Assembly: GCF_025698545.1 (NCBI RefSeq)
Contig: NC_068575.1
Location: 60,769,980 to 60,833,979 of the forward strand
Reading direction: 5' to 3'
From: Gossypium raimondii
Lineage: Eukaryota; Streptophyta; Magnoliopsida; Malvales; Malvaceae
DNA: 64,000 nt
Shown: piece after piece, positions 1 to 17,606 of the stretch
Position numbering within the stretch: the first letter of the stretch is position 1
Layout of the letters: each line of letters starts with the position of its first letter
Notes under the pieces: model-generated
What the model was told of the DNA's origin: nothing
Database searches by the model: none
What the model saw: the letters and a program-made list of their open reading frames with translations, nothing else
Program-made: the position numbers and the translations under genes

Positions 1-386
1 TTACAAAAAAATATATCAAAATCTTTGATGGAATGAAAATTTAGGTTCAATTTGGGATAATGTGTCAAGTTGGGGACTAAATGCATATTTGAACCTTACA
101 GTTATAATTAAATACAAACACATAATTATTATATATAAAATAGATATAAATAATATTATATTTCGTACTTTTTCATAATATATAATTTATATTTAGTTAT
201 ATGTATTTGAGGATCAAATTGATAGAGTTTGTAAGTATGAAGGATTAAATTTCTTAAATTATTTAAAATTATGATCAAATTGATAAAATATACAAATATT
301 AAAAACTAAATATGTTATTGTAGCCGTTAAAAAAAGGTCACATCATCACTTCTCCATTCTATTAAATACTTAATTGAGTGAAATTG
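1..386. other. AT-rich intergenic DNA
   Basis: No gene is seen. The phrases about a 'gggactaaat' and 'ggatcaaattgatag' type motif recur in other AT-rich stretches of the window and look like decayed transposon sequence, but no element ends can be defined. Confidence 0.5.
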
Positions 387-390
387 TTAA

Positions 391-605
391 ACTATCCCAG
401 TGTTACTGAACATGATATCGAGCCGCCTATAATGCATGTATGAACACCAATGTGAACCGATGGATTCGACTACTTCTTGGCCTAATGATCTTGGATGTCG
501 GCGATCACGATCAATGGGCACCGTGGACGGCAAAATGATGGGAGGTAGCTTCTCCGGTGCGGCTTGCTCCACTGGTGATTATGGCTACTTAGCCTTGTAG
601 CTTGT
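391..605 (-). pseudogene. short-chain dehydrogenase/reductase (SDR) fragment
   Basis: Read on the minus strand, this piece matches the N-terminal third of the intact SDR gene at 1916-2716. It keeps the 'VAIIT' strand, a damaged cofactor-binding motif (SGASRTG where the intact copy has GGASGIG), the 'ADIQD' region and an 'RLDIMF' segment with SNTG in place of CNAG. About 50 bases of the intact copy between the last two motifs are missing, the frame is broken, and nothing resembling the catalytic Ser-Tyr-Lys part follows. It looks like the relic of a tandem or dispersed SDR duplicate. No function is expected. Confidence 0.8.
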
Positions 606-1233
606 TTTGACATTGTAGATGCGGACAATAATGATAAGCAATGAAGCACAAGAAAACACCAAAGAAAAATGTCGAATAAAAAAAAGTTATGATTAATTGT
701 AATGCATTTAGTATTGTTTATCTTATGTATTTATGTGTTTAAATTTCGTTTTACTCACAATTTAATCTATTTTTTTATTTTAATGACGTACATATTTCAT
801 GTGTTAATATGATTAATTACTTTCAAACTATACGCTTTATTATTTATTGTATGTTATTTTTAAACACACATTTGTATCTAAATCTATGATTTCCACATGC
901 ATACACATGCGATAGGATTTCTAGTCTTATATATTTGATTTGGTTTTATTTTATTTTTCACTTTCGTGGTTAGTCAAAGTTTTTTTTTTGTGAGAGTATA
1001 GGTAAGTATTGGGTACACAACCTTAAAAATTGACATGTTTTTTTTAAATATATATATTTTAATATTTAATTATACCCTTATAATACACTTGCTAATCCTT
1101 AACCTTGCAAAATCTAAAACTCTATCAATAATGTATCAACTACTTTTCCGGAAAAATATGTAATTGTCATATTGTCACTACTTTTTGTTGTTAAGTTGAA
1201 TATATCTTATTATGTGCTTGATATATTGAAAAA
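606..1233. other. AT-rich intergenic DNA
   Basis: Nothing gene-like is seen on either strand. The stretch separates the SDR fragment from the inverted-repeat element that begins at 1234. Confidence 0.5.
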
Positions 1234-1752
1234 GAGTTAAATGTACCATACATCCTTAAATTATAATTTTATTTTAAATTTATTCTTAAATTTTAAAATA
1301 TTCTAATTACATCTTTAAATTATCAAGGTTATATCAATAAGGTTTTTCCATTACTAAAATAGTTAATTTAATCTGTTAAATAAGATGTCAAATCTTATAT
1401 GGCATAGTTTAAAATAAAAGTTTTAAAAATGAATATTGTAAAAATCTTAATTTTGAGATTTTCAATTTTTTACAAAAGCTTTATTGCTCACTCTTTCTTT
1501 TTTAGTTTTACTTTATTTTTAGTTTTTATTTTTAAAGGTTATGCGACAACATTATATTTTTTTAATTTTCATTTTAAATAATGCTACATAAGATTAGATA
1601 TATGATTTAACAGTTAAATTAACGGTTTTAATAATTAAAGGACATGATTGACATAACATCGATAGTTTGATAATGTAATTAGAATATTTTGAAGTTTGAG
1701 GGCCAATTTAAAATGAGGGTCATAGTTTTGAGATGTTTGGTGCAATTAACTC
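1234..1752. mobile_element. inverted-repeat MITE, Mutator-like by target-site length
   Basis: The two halves are approximate reverse complements, with arms of roughly 200 bases at 1234-1440 and 1540-1752. The ends read 'gagttaaatgtaccatacat' on the left and the complementary 'caaacatctc...gagttaatt' pattern on the right. The flanks carry a near-perfect 9-base direct repeat: attgaaaaa at 1225-1233 and attaaaaaa at 1753-1761. A 9-base duplication is typical of Mutator-like elements. There is no coding capacity, so it is non-autonomous. Confidence 0.75.
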
Positions 1753-1779
1753 ATTAAAAAAATATATCTATGCTTTTCT

Positions 1780-1912
1780 GGGTAAATTGTATCATACATC
1801 TTTAAAGTATAGCTTCCATTCTTATTTGATCTCAAAATTTAAAAGGTAATTAGGTCCATAAACCATTGATATCATATCAACCTATTCCTTTTTAACTAAA
1901 AAGGGTTGAAAA
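1780..1912. repeat. truncated copy of the 1234-1752 MITE family
   Basis: The sequence from about 1780 ('gggtaaattgtatcatacat') follows the left arm of the element at 1234 with substitutions. It ends within a few bases of the SDR stop codon at 1916. Only one arm is present, so this is a partial or decayed insertion forming the immediate 3' flank of the SDR gene. Confidence 0.55.
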
Positions 1913-1915
1913 ACA

Positions 1916-2716
1916 TTAGGGTGCTGAAGGGTGAAACCTGCCATCTACAACCAGATTATGGCCAGTGATAAATTGAGACTCCTCGCTAGCAAGGAACAGA
2001 ACAGCATCAGCCACATGCTTCACCTTCAATACTCCATTATTTTTCAACCAATACATCCTCGCGAAGCTTGTCTCTACGTCCTCCGCCCCCATCCCGAAAG
2101 CTTCGCAAAGCAAAGGCGTTGCCACTGGCCCTGGCGACACACAGTTAACACGTATCCCATGTGGACCTAATTGAGTACTTGCACACCTCATCAAAGCCAA
2201 CACCGCGTTTTTCGACATCACGTAATCCGTATGCCTATCGCTCCCTACGCTTGCAGCTATACTAGCGGTGCATATGATGCTTCCTTTGGTATTTGCCTTC
2301 ACCATAGCACGCCCTGCGTGCTTGATACCGGCAGCAACCCCGCCTACGTTGATAGCGAAGAGCCTTTCGAACAATAATAAGTCGAAATCGAGGATTGTTT
2401 GCAAAGATTTACTCATAATTCCCGCATTGCAGAACATTATGTCTAAGCGACCGAACAATTGAATCGTGGATTGAACCAGCAATTCGACGTCTTGCTCCTT
2501 TGTTATGTCGCAGTGGACGTAGGTACAGGTGCAACGGAATCGAATGGATGCAGCAAGTTCCTCGCCCTTCTCGTCTTGGATGTCCGCAACCACGATGGCT
2601 CGTGCGCCATGATCGACAAAGAGGTGCACGGTCGCCTCACCGATTCCACTGGCACCACCGGTGATTATGGCTACCTTGCCCTCAAGCTTTTTGTTGCACG
2701 CTTTGGGATCTGCCAT
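1916..2716 (-). CDS. short-chain dehydrogenase/reductase, SDR110C/tropinone-reductase-like
   Basis: Single-exon NAD(P)-dependent oxidoreductase of 266 aa, a normal length for this soluble cytosolic family. Visible motifs: Rossmann glycine motif TGGASGIG at residues 19-26, an acidic ADIQD segment at 44-48 that favours NAD, NAG at 97-99, catalytic Ser152, and the YxxxK pair Tyr165/Lys169. The C-terminal 'FITGHNLVVDG' is typical. Closest plant groups from memory are secoisolariciresinol-, xanthoxin- and momilactone-type dehydrogenases, which oxidise alcohols of phenolics or terpenoids; the substrate cannot be read from the sequence. The start is the first in-frame ATG before the Rossmann fold. 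Many relatives have an intron near the N terminus; none is needed here. The 3' flank is MITE-derived. Confidence 0.9.
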   Translation of the reverse strand: MADPKACNKKLEGKVAIITGGASGIGEATVHLFVDHGARAIVVADIQDEKGEELAASIRFRCTCTYVHCDITKEQDVELLVQSTIQLFGRLDIMFCNAGIMSKSLQTILDFDLLLFERLFAINVGGVAAGIKHAGRAMVKANTKGSIICTASIAASVGSDRHTDYVMSKNAVLALMRCASTQLGPHGIRVNCVSPGPVATPLLCEAFGMGAEDVETSFARMYWLKNNGVLKVKHVADAVLFLASEESQFITGHNLVVDGRFHPSAP

Positions 2717-2750
2717 TTTTGGCTCAAAGTATAGCCAGCAGATTATAACC

Positions 2751-2817
2751 TATCTTATATACTATGAAGCATGAAAAGAAAATGTTCATCATATAAAGTA
2801 TCAAACGCTGACACGTG
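2751..2817 (-). promoter_or_regulatory. likely SDR core promoter: TATA box and G-box
   Basis: On the minus strand a TATATAAG-type box lies at about 2751-2762, some 40 bases before the SDR ATG, so the leader would be very short. A palindromic CACGTG core lies at 2812-2817 within ACACGTGA, the form of an abscisic-acid response element bound by bZIP factors. Position and sequence are seen; function is inferred. Confidence 0.5.
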
Positions 2818-3756
2818 AGTGGCAAATTTAACAAAGATTCTCGATATGGTTTGTGTCCTATAGCAAAGTGTTAGATATTACGCAATTCCTTACGTCAGCT
2901 GAATGCAACTCAAATGCTTCTTTATTTTCATTTATTTGAATTTTAATTATTTGTGTAAATTTTAACCTTAAAAATAATATTATTGGGAGAAACAATCATA
3001 AATAATATAATGTTAAATAATAAATTTATGTGCTTTATTTTGATAAACTTTTGGACACAATGCTATTTATTTTAATGTTTATTGTCTAATTTCTGTGTAG
3101 ATTCTAATAATTTGACAGCTTTTTAAATTTCAAGATTTTTTATTTTAAAATTTATTTTATTATTTTTATTTAAATTATTATTTGTAAAGACATTTATTAA
3201 AAATTTAATTAGAATTAAATTTTATCCCATTATATTACATATTGTGGTTCAGTGGAGGTGCATTAACTTAAATATAAGTATGCCTTGTTTGCATCTTAAA
3301 ATCATGTCTAAAAACTTCGTGTTTAGGATCTGATGTTTCAACTAAACCAGACCGGTCAATTGAACCTATTAAACCGAGAATCGGCCGAGGTATCAATTCA
3401 AAAAATGGCTTTGAACCGAATGGACCATGAACACTAGTTCAAGATTGAACCAATTTTTTTTATTATTTTAAAATTTTTAATCGAACCAATGGCCTTATCA
3501 ATTCAACCACCAGTCTAGTTCTAAAAACATAGGTGCTGCCGTTGCTATATGAAATATTGGCTAAAGCAACTGATAATGTGTTCGAGAGTGAAAAACCATT
3601 CAAGCTGATAAAAGCTGCAAGACCATCATGCACATGCATGCATTGCTGTGACAATGATATACAGGCCCTAAAGAGTGGGGTAACAAAATCGCATGAACAC
3701 AAAGGAAAATTTGAACACTAGCCATGTTTACTCAATATTTGTTCTCTATGTCCGTT
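2818..3756. repeat. intergenic DNA with a degenerate 'accggttgaacc' repeat
   Basis: Between the SDR and receptor-kinase genes. At about 3335-3535 lies a copy of a dispersed repeat made of 'accagaccggtcaattgaac' type phrases ending in 'ctagttctaaaaacat'. Related copies occur near 18610-18810, 25300-25380 and, in the other orientation, 39420-39610. No gene is supported; a 62-codon open stretch at 3533-3721 has no recognisable features. Confidence 0.45.
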
Positions 3757-6982
<3,226 letters not shown>

Positions 6983-9900
6983 TTTCCACCTCAACTTCCA
7001 CAACAAGTTTCTGGGAAGTTCCAGCAAAGAAAGGGGGGTGGGGGGGGGGGAGAAAGAAAGTTGTGTGGGAAATGAAGTGATGATGATAGTGAATAATTAT
7101 TTTGAAGCACGAGAGAGAAGCAAAGAGGCAAAGTGAGAGAGCTTTTTTCAGAATATTTTATGAACACAATGGAGGATACTCCCCTTTTTTGAAAATTTCA
7201 TTGAAAGTTGTGCTGCTGTGTGTAGCCGTTGTCGTACCAATTAAAATTCAATTTCAAAGGTAAAAAACATCCACTGAAAAAAATAATTTGATCAGGAGAT
7301 TAAATCCCTTCTTCTTTTTTTCTTTTTTTTTTTTCTGTTCAATTGATTGCATGGTCAATTAAGCTAAAATCAATTTCGATATTTTTTATATTTGATATTT
7401 AAAGAATAATTTATTGATAAATAATACTGAAATTTTATGTATAATATACTAATAATATAATCAATATATTATGAGTGAATTAGATTATATCAAATATATA
7501 AATTAGCTTTATATTAATTTACATGTTAGATTATATCATGTTATTCTTTAAATGCCATTAGTATGTTTTTAAGATTTTGTCTTCTGTTTGGTAATTATAA
7601 GAGAAGACTAAAGTTTTAATAGCAACGTGACTAACATAACTCAAATACAGGTTACTCAGTGAGCACTCTAACCATAATGTTAATACATGAGTTCTTTAAG
7701 ATTTTATTTTTAATTACAAAAAATTAACATATCATTAAAATCTATGGCATCATGAAGCAAAAAGAATGGATCAAAACACAACGTTTAACATATAGCAATA
7801 ATGCGAGTAATATTGTTGCCTCTTCAACTTTATGGATTTTCACCTTATGCCAAATCTTCAAATGGTTTGGTTCCTGCTCTACAATTACTTAAGAGATGCC
7901 CCCAACTTTTTTAGAACTAAAGACATAAGATACTCGGCTCTTCAATAATTTTTTAAAAAATTGTACACTACTAGCGTAATATGTTTTTTTTAATACAATG
8001 CTAAAAATTAAAATAAAATAATATTATTTAAATTAATATCAAATGAATGTCTGATAAAAATTTTAACCATCACACCTCGTGCAGTTTTAACAATAGGGAT
8101 GAAATAGAAATTCAATTTCTTTCCTTCTATTCACAGAACATATTACGCTTTGAAACACCTTTTATCAAACCAAATTTCTTTTAGTACCTAACTTTTTGGA
8201 AAGGCAAATACTCAAGTACAGGGCCACCAAAGCAAGGGGGTAATTTTAGGGGTATTATTGTCCTTCCAATTAGCGGCAAAAATAATGAAAGTTATGCATT
8301 TGTCAAGGCTACTAGTGAGTGTGTGAGAGTGAGTGGAGTGACAAAAATAGTGGGGGGATTTTGAAGGTAATTTGAAAAATAACTTTTAGGTAGTGTTTTT
8401 TTTTTTAAATAAAAATATATTTTTTAGCGCATTTAAATTCGTTTTTATATTAATAATAATATTCATACTAATTGAATTAAGATTCAATTAATAAATAATA
8501 TTTTAATTTATCTTTTAAATTCTAAACCTATAAAAACTAATTTATACTCCAATCTATAAATCTTAATTCATTTTCATTAAATGCCATCATTGATTTTTCT
8601 TGATATATTCTTTACACATTAATCTTATTTTTAAAATATATATTAAATAATTAGTTTGTATTGGTGATATATAACAATTATAAATATATTAAATTATTTG
8701 TTACAATTTTATAAATAAATTTTATTTATATTAAATTAAATGTATAAATTAACATTTTAATTTTATTTATCAAGTTAACTAATTTTTAAATATAAAATCT
8801 AAAAATTTTAAATTAAGATATAGTTATAGGGTTTAATAAATAATAAATTATTTAATTTAATTTAAATGAATTTATTTAGAACTATTTATTTAATTAAAAT
8901 TTTATCTAATTCTAAAATTTTATGTTTATCTAATTAAATATTTATTTAAAGCATAAATTTAAGGCCCATTCAAAAATTTTGATCCATTAAAATTAATATT
9001 TTCAATTATCTAAAATTTTGCGCATGTTTTCTCTAAAAATTATATCCAATTTTCTTTTTACAAGAAAAATGTAGAAAAATTAAGCAGATAAGAGCTACTT
9101 ATCACTTATAAGAATATTTTTAATTATTTCTATTTTACTTTATTTATTTTAATGTTATATTATCCTATAAAACTTTACATTTAAAATTTTATTTTTAGTT
9201 TAAAATAGGTGAAATGTTTAAAATTAAGAATAAAATGTAGAATATAATTTTTTATAATTTAAAATATATATTTATTAAACAATCTAATTATATTCCGTAA
9301 TTAATTTTAAGTAATATGTCAAACAAATTTTATAACTTAAATTTTTAATATTTAATTTTTAACACTTATTTTTTAGTGCTTAACTTCTTAATTTATTGAA
9401 CAACACCTAACTTGAAAATTAATTATAGATAATATAGATAATCTATAATTAAAATTTTTTATTTAAGTTTAATTAATGAGTACTTTATTTTCAAAATCTT
9501 GTAAAACTATGATTACAACCACGTCCAATTTTTTTCAAAATTTTCAATTGAGTAATATTTTATTTAAGTTAAATTAAATAAAATTATATTTGTGCCATGT
9601 GTCGTAATTTTAGTGTATATACCTGGTTATATTATATATATTATTAATTCTTAAAAAAATATAAAACTTTAATTTTTATGAATAACAATTTTAAATAATT
9701 ATTTTTTTATAAAATATTTATTTCTACCAGTAACCGTTGCGGCAAATTTAAGGGGCAAACAAAGGACATCCGCCTCCAAAAGAAAAATAGCATGTTTAAT
9801 CTCTTCTAAAATAATAAAATAATATATGATTAAATTGTACTTTGATCTCTTAAAATGAAAAAAATTCTTTTAATCACTTAAAAAATGATAAAATTATGTT

Positions 9901-11400
9901 TTAACCTCTTAAAAATTATAATTAAATTCCATCCCTTAATAAAATTTTTAAATTCACCTTACTTCTTGACCTTTAAAATTAAATTAGAAACAAAAAATAC
10001 ACTTAAACTCACTTAAGTTCATATTTTTCTCATAGTAATGATTTTTGTATAACAATCAAATAATTACAAATTTTATTGTAAATAGAAATTGAAATAAATT
10101 CAGGGAAAAAAAAAGCCTCAAGATTTCAAGACGTGCAAATGAAGTTTGTTTCAAACTCCAGATTATCCTACGAGGTGACTACCTTATTATCAACATAGCA
10201 ATCCTACCAATTAAACTTATTTACCATTGTAATTATCCTTTTTATCTATATCCACACCATATTTAAAAGTTTTTAAACGAGCATGAGGAGCGTATTTAGG
10301 TGGCTGGCAGGAGTCCTGATCCCTCTTAAAATAGAAAATCTTTTATTTAAGTTTTTAAAAAAATTTAATTAGTAAAGATAAAATTACATCTTGACCCCCT
10401 AAAAATGATAAAATTTTAATTTAATCCATTTAAAAATTATAAAAATATAGATTATTCAAATAGTGAAATTACATTTTTAGTTTCGTAAAAATTATAATTT
10501 AATTTCAACTCTCCTTAAAAAAATTATAGTTTCGCCCGTGGCGAGTATGATAATCTCTTTAAATAAGCAACGATGGTATTGATGTGAGCTTGTGAGGTAT
10601 GCATATATCTACAAGGGTCCTAATTGATGAAGTGTGTAGGAAGTTTTTTCAGCTAAATGAAGGTGAAGTCAGATATCAATAACTCTACCCTTATAATGAT
10701 TAATATAATAACTAAATGCAATTTTGATGTCTTACATCATCCCTTACCAAGAACCCTATTAAAATAACAACGTAAAAGTTGAGGGAAATTATTTGAATTT
10801 AGACCAAGAAAAAGCAAAAGGAAAAGGGCAATAACTAGTACTTTGAAAAGCTCCAAAACATAATGTACCTAACGGCCAACCACACCAAAACCCAGAAAAT
10901 CATGCCATCCTTTTTGCTTTTTAAATATTTTATTTATTAGACCAAAATATTAATGAATGTTTAGAGTGCATCCTATCAATTCTTTCGAAAAATAAAGAAT
11001 AAATTGTTCAAAAAAGAAAGAAAAAACCTTGTAATGTCCTAAAAAAATCATCTAACAGTTCACCGATGTGGGCCTACTAAGATGGGCTATATTCTCCTTC
11101 CGACCCTATGAATTTGGGTAAAAAAACCCATAAATCTGGGGCAAGTTTTTAATGCTAGATTTTCAATCCAACTCATTATTTAAGGTAATGACATGTCAAG
11201 CACTTAACGACCGACTTAATATTTTTTAACTAACTTTTTAAGTTTCTTATTTCCATTTTTTTTTTTTGCAAAGTTTTTAAATGTTGAGTATTAGAATGAC
11301 TAACATGAAACTTCTTAATCTAGTACGGAAATCCGTATCAAACTTGAATCCCAAAATTGTGTACAAGATTTGGTTACAAAGGATTAAAAAGCAGGCATTT
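6983..11400. other. AT-rich intergenic DNA with repeats
   Basis: Upstream of the receptor kinase. A CT/GA-rich leader lies just before its ATG (about 6983-7150). The rest has no supportable gene. Part of a dispersed repeat is seen near 9820-9960 and a full copy at 10283-10545. A decayed tRNA-derived SINE in minus orientation may lie near 10140-10230. Confidence 0.5.
10283..10545. repeat. dispersed ~260-bp repeat, copy 1
   Basis: Matches the block at 39716-39972 along its whole length in the same orientation: a 'gaggtg.gtagctaggtg'-like head, 'attagtaaa.ataaaattac', 'ccctaaaaatgataaaa', 'gtgaaattacatttt', 'aatttaatttcaactc' and a tail around 'ggctatacg/agtttcgccc'. Non-coding; a transposon-derived unit of unknown class. 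Confidence 0.6.
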
Positions 11401-11425
11401 TCAAGAGTAAATATTAATACCGGTA

Positions 11426-11617
11426 TTAGTTGTTGTTTTTATCATCATTGTTGAAGCAAAGAATCAAACAGGAGGAGAAAGTGGTGGGTGATTTGAAGGT
11501 TTGATTCATCTGTATTGGGCAGAGAGTCAGAATAAGAAATTGAGAGAGGAAAAAAAGGGTGGAGAGGAAGGAGGGAAAAGGGATCCTTTGTCCCTCACGC
11601 CCAAGGACATATATATA
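11426..11617 (-). promoter_or_regulatory. promoter-like segment with TATA box, CT-rich leader and tiny ORF
   Basis: On the minus strand a TATATATAT box at about 11609-11617 is followed, at the usual distance, by a strongly CT-rich stretch (about 11525-11580) like a plant 5' leader. An ATG near 11507 then opens a frame of about 27 codons that closes near 11426. I do not recognise the peptide. The upstream 11620-11940 is clearly less AT-rich than its surroundings. It could be a small transcription unit, a long non-coding RNA start, or a gene truncated after its first exon. Confidence 0.3.
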
Positions 11618-12136
11618 GGGAGTGTCATTTGTCTGGCAATGCTTGCACGGTCGAGTAGGTAACAAGTCTATTGCATGTCAACTACTGCCATGCATAATAT
11701 TATGTGGTTTTGCTCTGACATTCTTCTTGCTGAAGTTGTAAAAGGTTCCCACACCTTAGTGGTCCTCACTGAGGGCCCATAACGAATGGTTTCTCCATTG
11801 GATTGAGTTGGATTCGTGGATGGTTGGTTATGAATGACTTTTGACAAAGAGCCACCATAAAGGCTATGAAATGAAGGGCCGTTTGTGGCTGCACCTAGCG
11901 AGGGGTGCTTGCCTAGGTTCTTGCAAGGCACCTATCGTTCTTCCACATGTCATTCTTAAAGGAGGGGTATAACAATTATAATATTAGGAGAGTAAATATT
12001 AATATCAATCTTAATTTTTTTATCATTACAATATAGTTTGACATATCATCTAAATGCTAAATTATTTTAACCACTACTTTAAATAAGTCTTTAACAATAC
12101 TGATCTTGAGTCAAGATTTAGAGTTCTATTTGTTAA

Positions 12137-12191
12137 CCGGATTGGATCAAGTTTAACTTAAGTACGGATTGGATCAGGTTTAACTTAGGTA
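12137..12191. repeat. short tandem duplication, 27-28-bp unit
   Basis: Two near-identical adjacent units share 'cggattggatca.gtttaac' followed by 'ttaagta' or 'ttaggta'. No larger array is seen. Confidence 0.6.
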
Positions 12192-12320
12192 TGATATTAT
12201 ACTAGTCAAGGTAAGACCGTGCAAAAGGCCAAACTGTTTACTTGGGCCAGATGAGATTTGGCCCATGTCAGTTTGACCTTGAGTCTCCCTAATAATTTAC
12301 TAAAATTTCAATTAAAAATA

Positions 12321-13110
12321 GGGTAAACTACACCTATGGTTACTTTTGTTTACCTTAGGTTGCATTTCAGTCATTTATATTTGAAATGTTACGTTTTAGT
12401 CACTTACGTTATCGTGTTGTAACATTTTAGTCACTGAGCCGTTAATTGCCGTTAATGGTGTAATGGTAAGCTGACGTGGCACGTTAAATCATCATTTCAA
12501 ACAAAAACTTTAGGTTAAATTATACAATTGGTCCCCATAATTTTTCGTTTTGAGCAATTTAATTCTTTTATGTTCTTTTAACTTTCTTTCTTTTTTTTTT
12601 TTTTCCATTCTCTTCGCTTCTCCTCTGCTTTTCTACCTTCTTTATTTCTTTTAACATACCGGAAGTCGAATTGGTAGTGAAGAAAGAAGCATGGTATGGG
12701 TTTATGGGTTTTGGTTATAGGCAAATGATGACAATGACTTCCTACTTCTTTTTCATTGCCAATTCGACTTCCTAATATGTTAAAAGAAATGGGAAAGGTA
12801 TGAAAACAGAGGGAGAAACAAAAGAGAATGAAAAAAAAGAGGAAAATTTAAAGAACATAAAAGAAAAAAATTAAATTACTTAAAACGAAAAAATATGGGA
12901 ATCAATTGTATAATTTAACCTAAAATTTTGTTTCAAATGATGATTTAACGTACACGTCACCACTGCTACACCATTAACGATTTATTAATGGCTCAATTGA
13001 CTAAAATGTTACAACATGATAACGTAAATGACTAAAACGTAACATTTCAAACATAAGTGACTAAAACGTAACCTAAGGTAAACAAAAGTGACCATGGGTG
13101 TAGTTTACCC
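12321..13110. mobile_element. 790-bp foldback MITE with 9-bp target-site duplication (Mutator-like)
   Basis: The ends are exact complements ('gggtaaactacacc' left, 'ggtgtagtttaccc' right), and the similarity continues inward for about 365 bases per arm, leaving a loop of only about 50-60 bases near 12690-12745. A perfect 9-base direct repeat TTAAAAATA flanks it at 12312-12320 and 13111-13119. Long inverted repeats starting with GG plus a 9-base duplication identify a non-autonomous Mutator-like element. A transcript would form a very long hairpin, a likely small-RNA source. No transposase is present. Confidence 0.9.
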
Positions 13111-13272
13111 TTAAAAATAAATTATTTATTTTAATTAAAAATATTTTAAAATTTTTAATATTAATATATTTTAAAGTTATTAAAAAAACAACTAGACATC
13201 CTTCTTAATATTTACATATATCATTAGAAATTTAATCTTTATATTATAACAATTAAAAAATATATTAAATAG

Positions 13273-13375
13273 CTAATAACTTCATGACCTAGTGACAAGA
13301 ATGTTATATTGTATGTATGAGAGCTTGGATTTAATCCCAAACAACCCCATTCCTCTTTTCAAATTATAAAACCTA
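13273..13375 (+). repeat. SINE-like repeat, uninterrupted copy
   Basis: Aligns with the split repeat at 39990-40012 plus 40636-40712: 'aacttcatgacctagtgaca' here against 'aacctcttaatctagcggca', then a shared 'caagaa..tta' core, 'atgagag...gattt.atc.caa', and a C-rich segment ending in 'aattataaaa'. The last block resembles a degenerate tRNA-type B box. A tRNA-derived SINE is the likely origin. Confidence 0.5.
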
Positions 13376-14559
13376 ACTTAACTTGGCCTTGACTTTTAAG
13401 AGCCGATCAATTTTTAATTGGATCTTTTCATAAAACCTTTAAATGTCACGAATCTTCAGACCAAACTATTCAAAAGTTTTCATTTAAGTTATTGGATTGT
13501 TAAAGTCATACCTCCTATAATAATCAAAAACTCTCATTCCCCTTCTTTTTTATAGTTCAACTTTGTTTTCATAAAACCTTTGAACGTTATGAATTTACAA
13601 ACCAAAATATAAATTGCTTTCTTCTCCAATTTTCAACACTAACTCTCAAATCAACTTGAATCTAAAATATGTTCTTTTACTCATCAACAAATACTGATCC
13701 ACTACACCAGTCGATGCTCGCTAGCTAAACTTTCAAATAAAAACATTCAAATAGTTTAGCAATCATTTTATAACTTTTTGAAATTAAATGACCAAAACAT
13801 AAACTTATTAATAATTTAGTGATCTTAAATATTGTTTACCCGTAATTTATATTCCCAAGTCTATTTTCCAACTTGATGTTTTTTTTTTTCAAATTCTTAA
13901 GGAATAATCCGAACCTTAGAACTTAACAATGATCAAATCCATAAGAAATAGATTAAAAGAAAAGAATAAGGGAAAAGAACAAAGGTCGGAAACATTTTTG
14001 TCATAAACAAACCCCTATACTACATTCTGCACAAAATAGTAAAATGAAACAATATGAAAGTCAATCATCAAACAGCCTTACATGAAAAAGACAAAACAAA
14101 ACAAAAATATACACGGACATGCCCTTCACATTCTACTAACAACTATCCTATCTTAAGACTCATCAAAAGTGAGTGTCAAATACGAATACGTATTCAGTAA
14201 ATATATGCTGAATTCAGAAAATCATACTCTCATACTCGTATCTGAATATGTATCGAGTATGATAACTTTAGGACAAACAAATAATAACAACCAGCAGCTG
14301 GCAACTTTATCCGATCAATGCACACTTCATGCAGCAGCAAAAAGAAAACAATCAAACCCGGGCCACGTAAACATGTTACGGAAGAATATTGTGTCTGCCA
14401 TCCAAAAAACTGTGTTAAACTTGAACCCTAAATGCCATTTCCGTGAGGTCACTGGTGCGGTACGTTTCGGATATATGTAGATCGTTTATCAACAATAAAT
14501 GGTCATAGAGAAATATCAAGCAGGCACAAGCATGACTAAGTCGACCGATCCCATTTACC
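13376..14559. other. intergenic DNA and CPK gene 3' flank
   Basis: No gene is seen. The part next to 14559 is the probable 3' untranslated region of the CDPK gene; the open stretch at 14169-14480 lies on the opposite strand and has no features of a protein. Confidence 0.5.

Positions 14560-17606
<3,047 letters not shown>

Noticed and set aside
1931-2734. Several plus-strand open frames over the SDR gene
   Set aside because: They are shadows of the intact minus-strand SDR, which carries every family motif.
7021-7060. Poly-G stretch near the receptor kinase start, as a G-quadruplex control element
   Set aside because: It is a single impure G run in a GA-rich leader; there are not four separated G tracts.
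11668-11931. 87-codon minus-strand open frame
   Set aside because: It is not recognisable and lies upstream of the TATA-like box, so it fits promoter sequence better than a gene.
12321-13110. Possible microRNA precursor
   Set aside because: The hairpin is about 365 bases per arm and carries transposon ends with a target duplication; it is a MITE, although small RNAs may derive from it.
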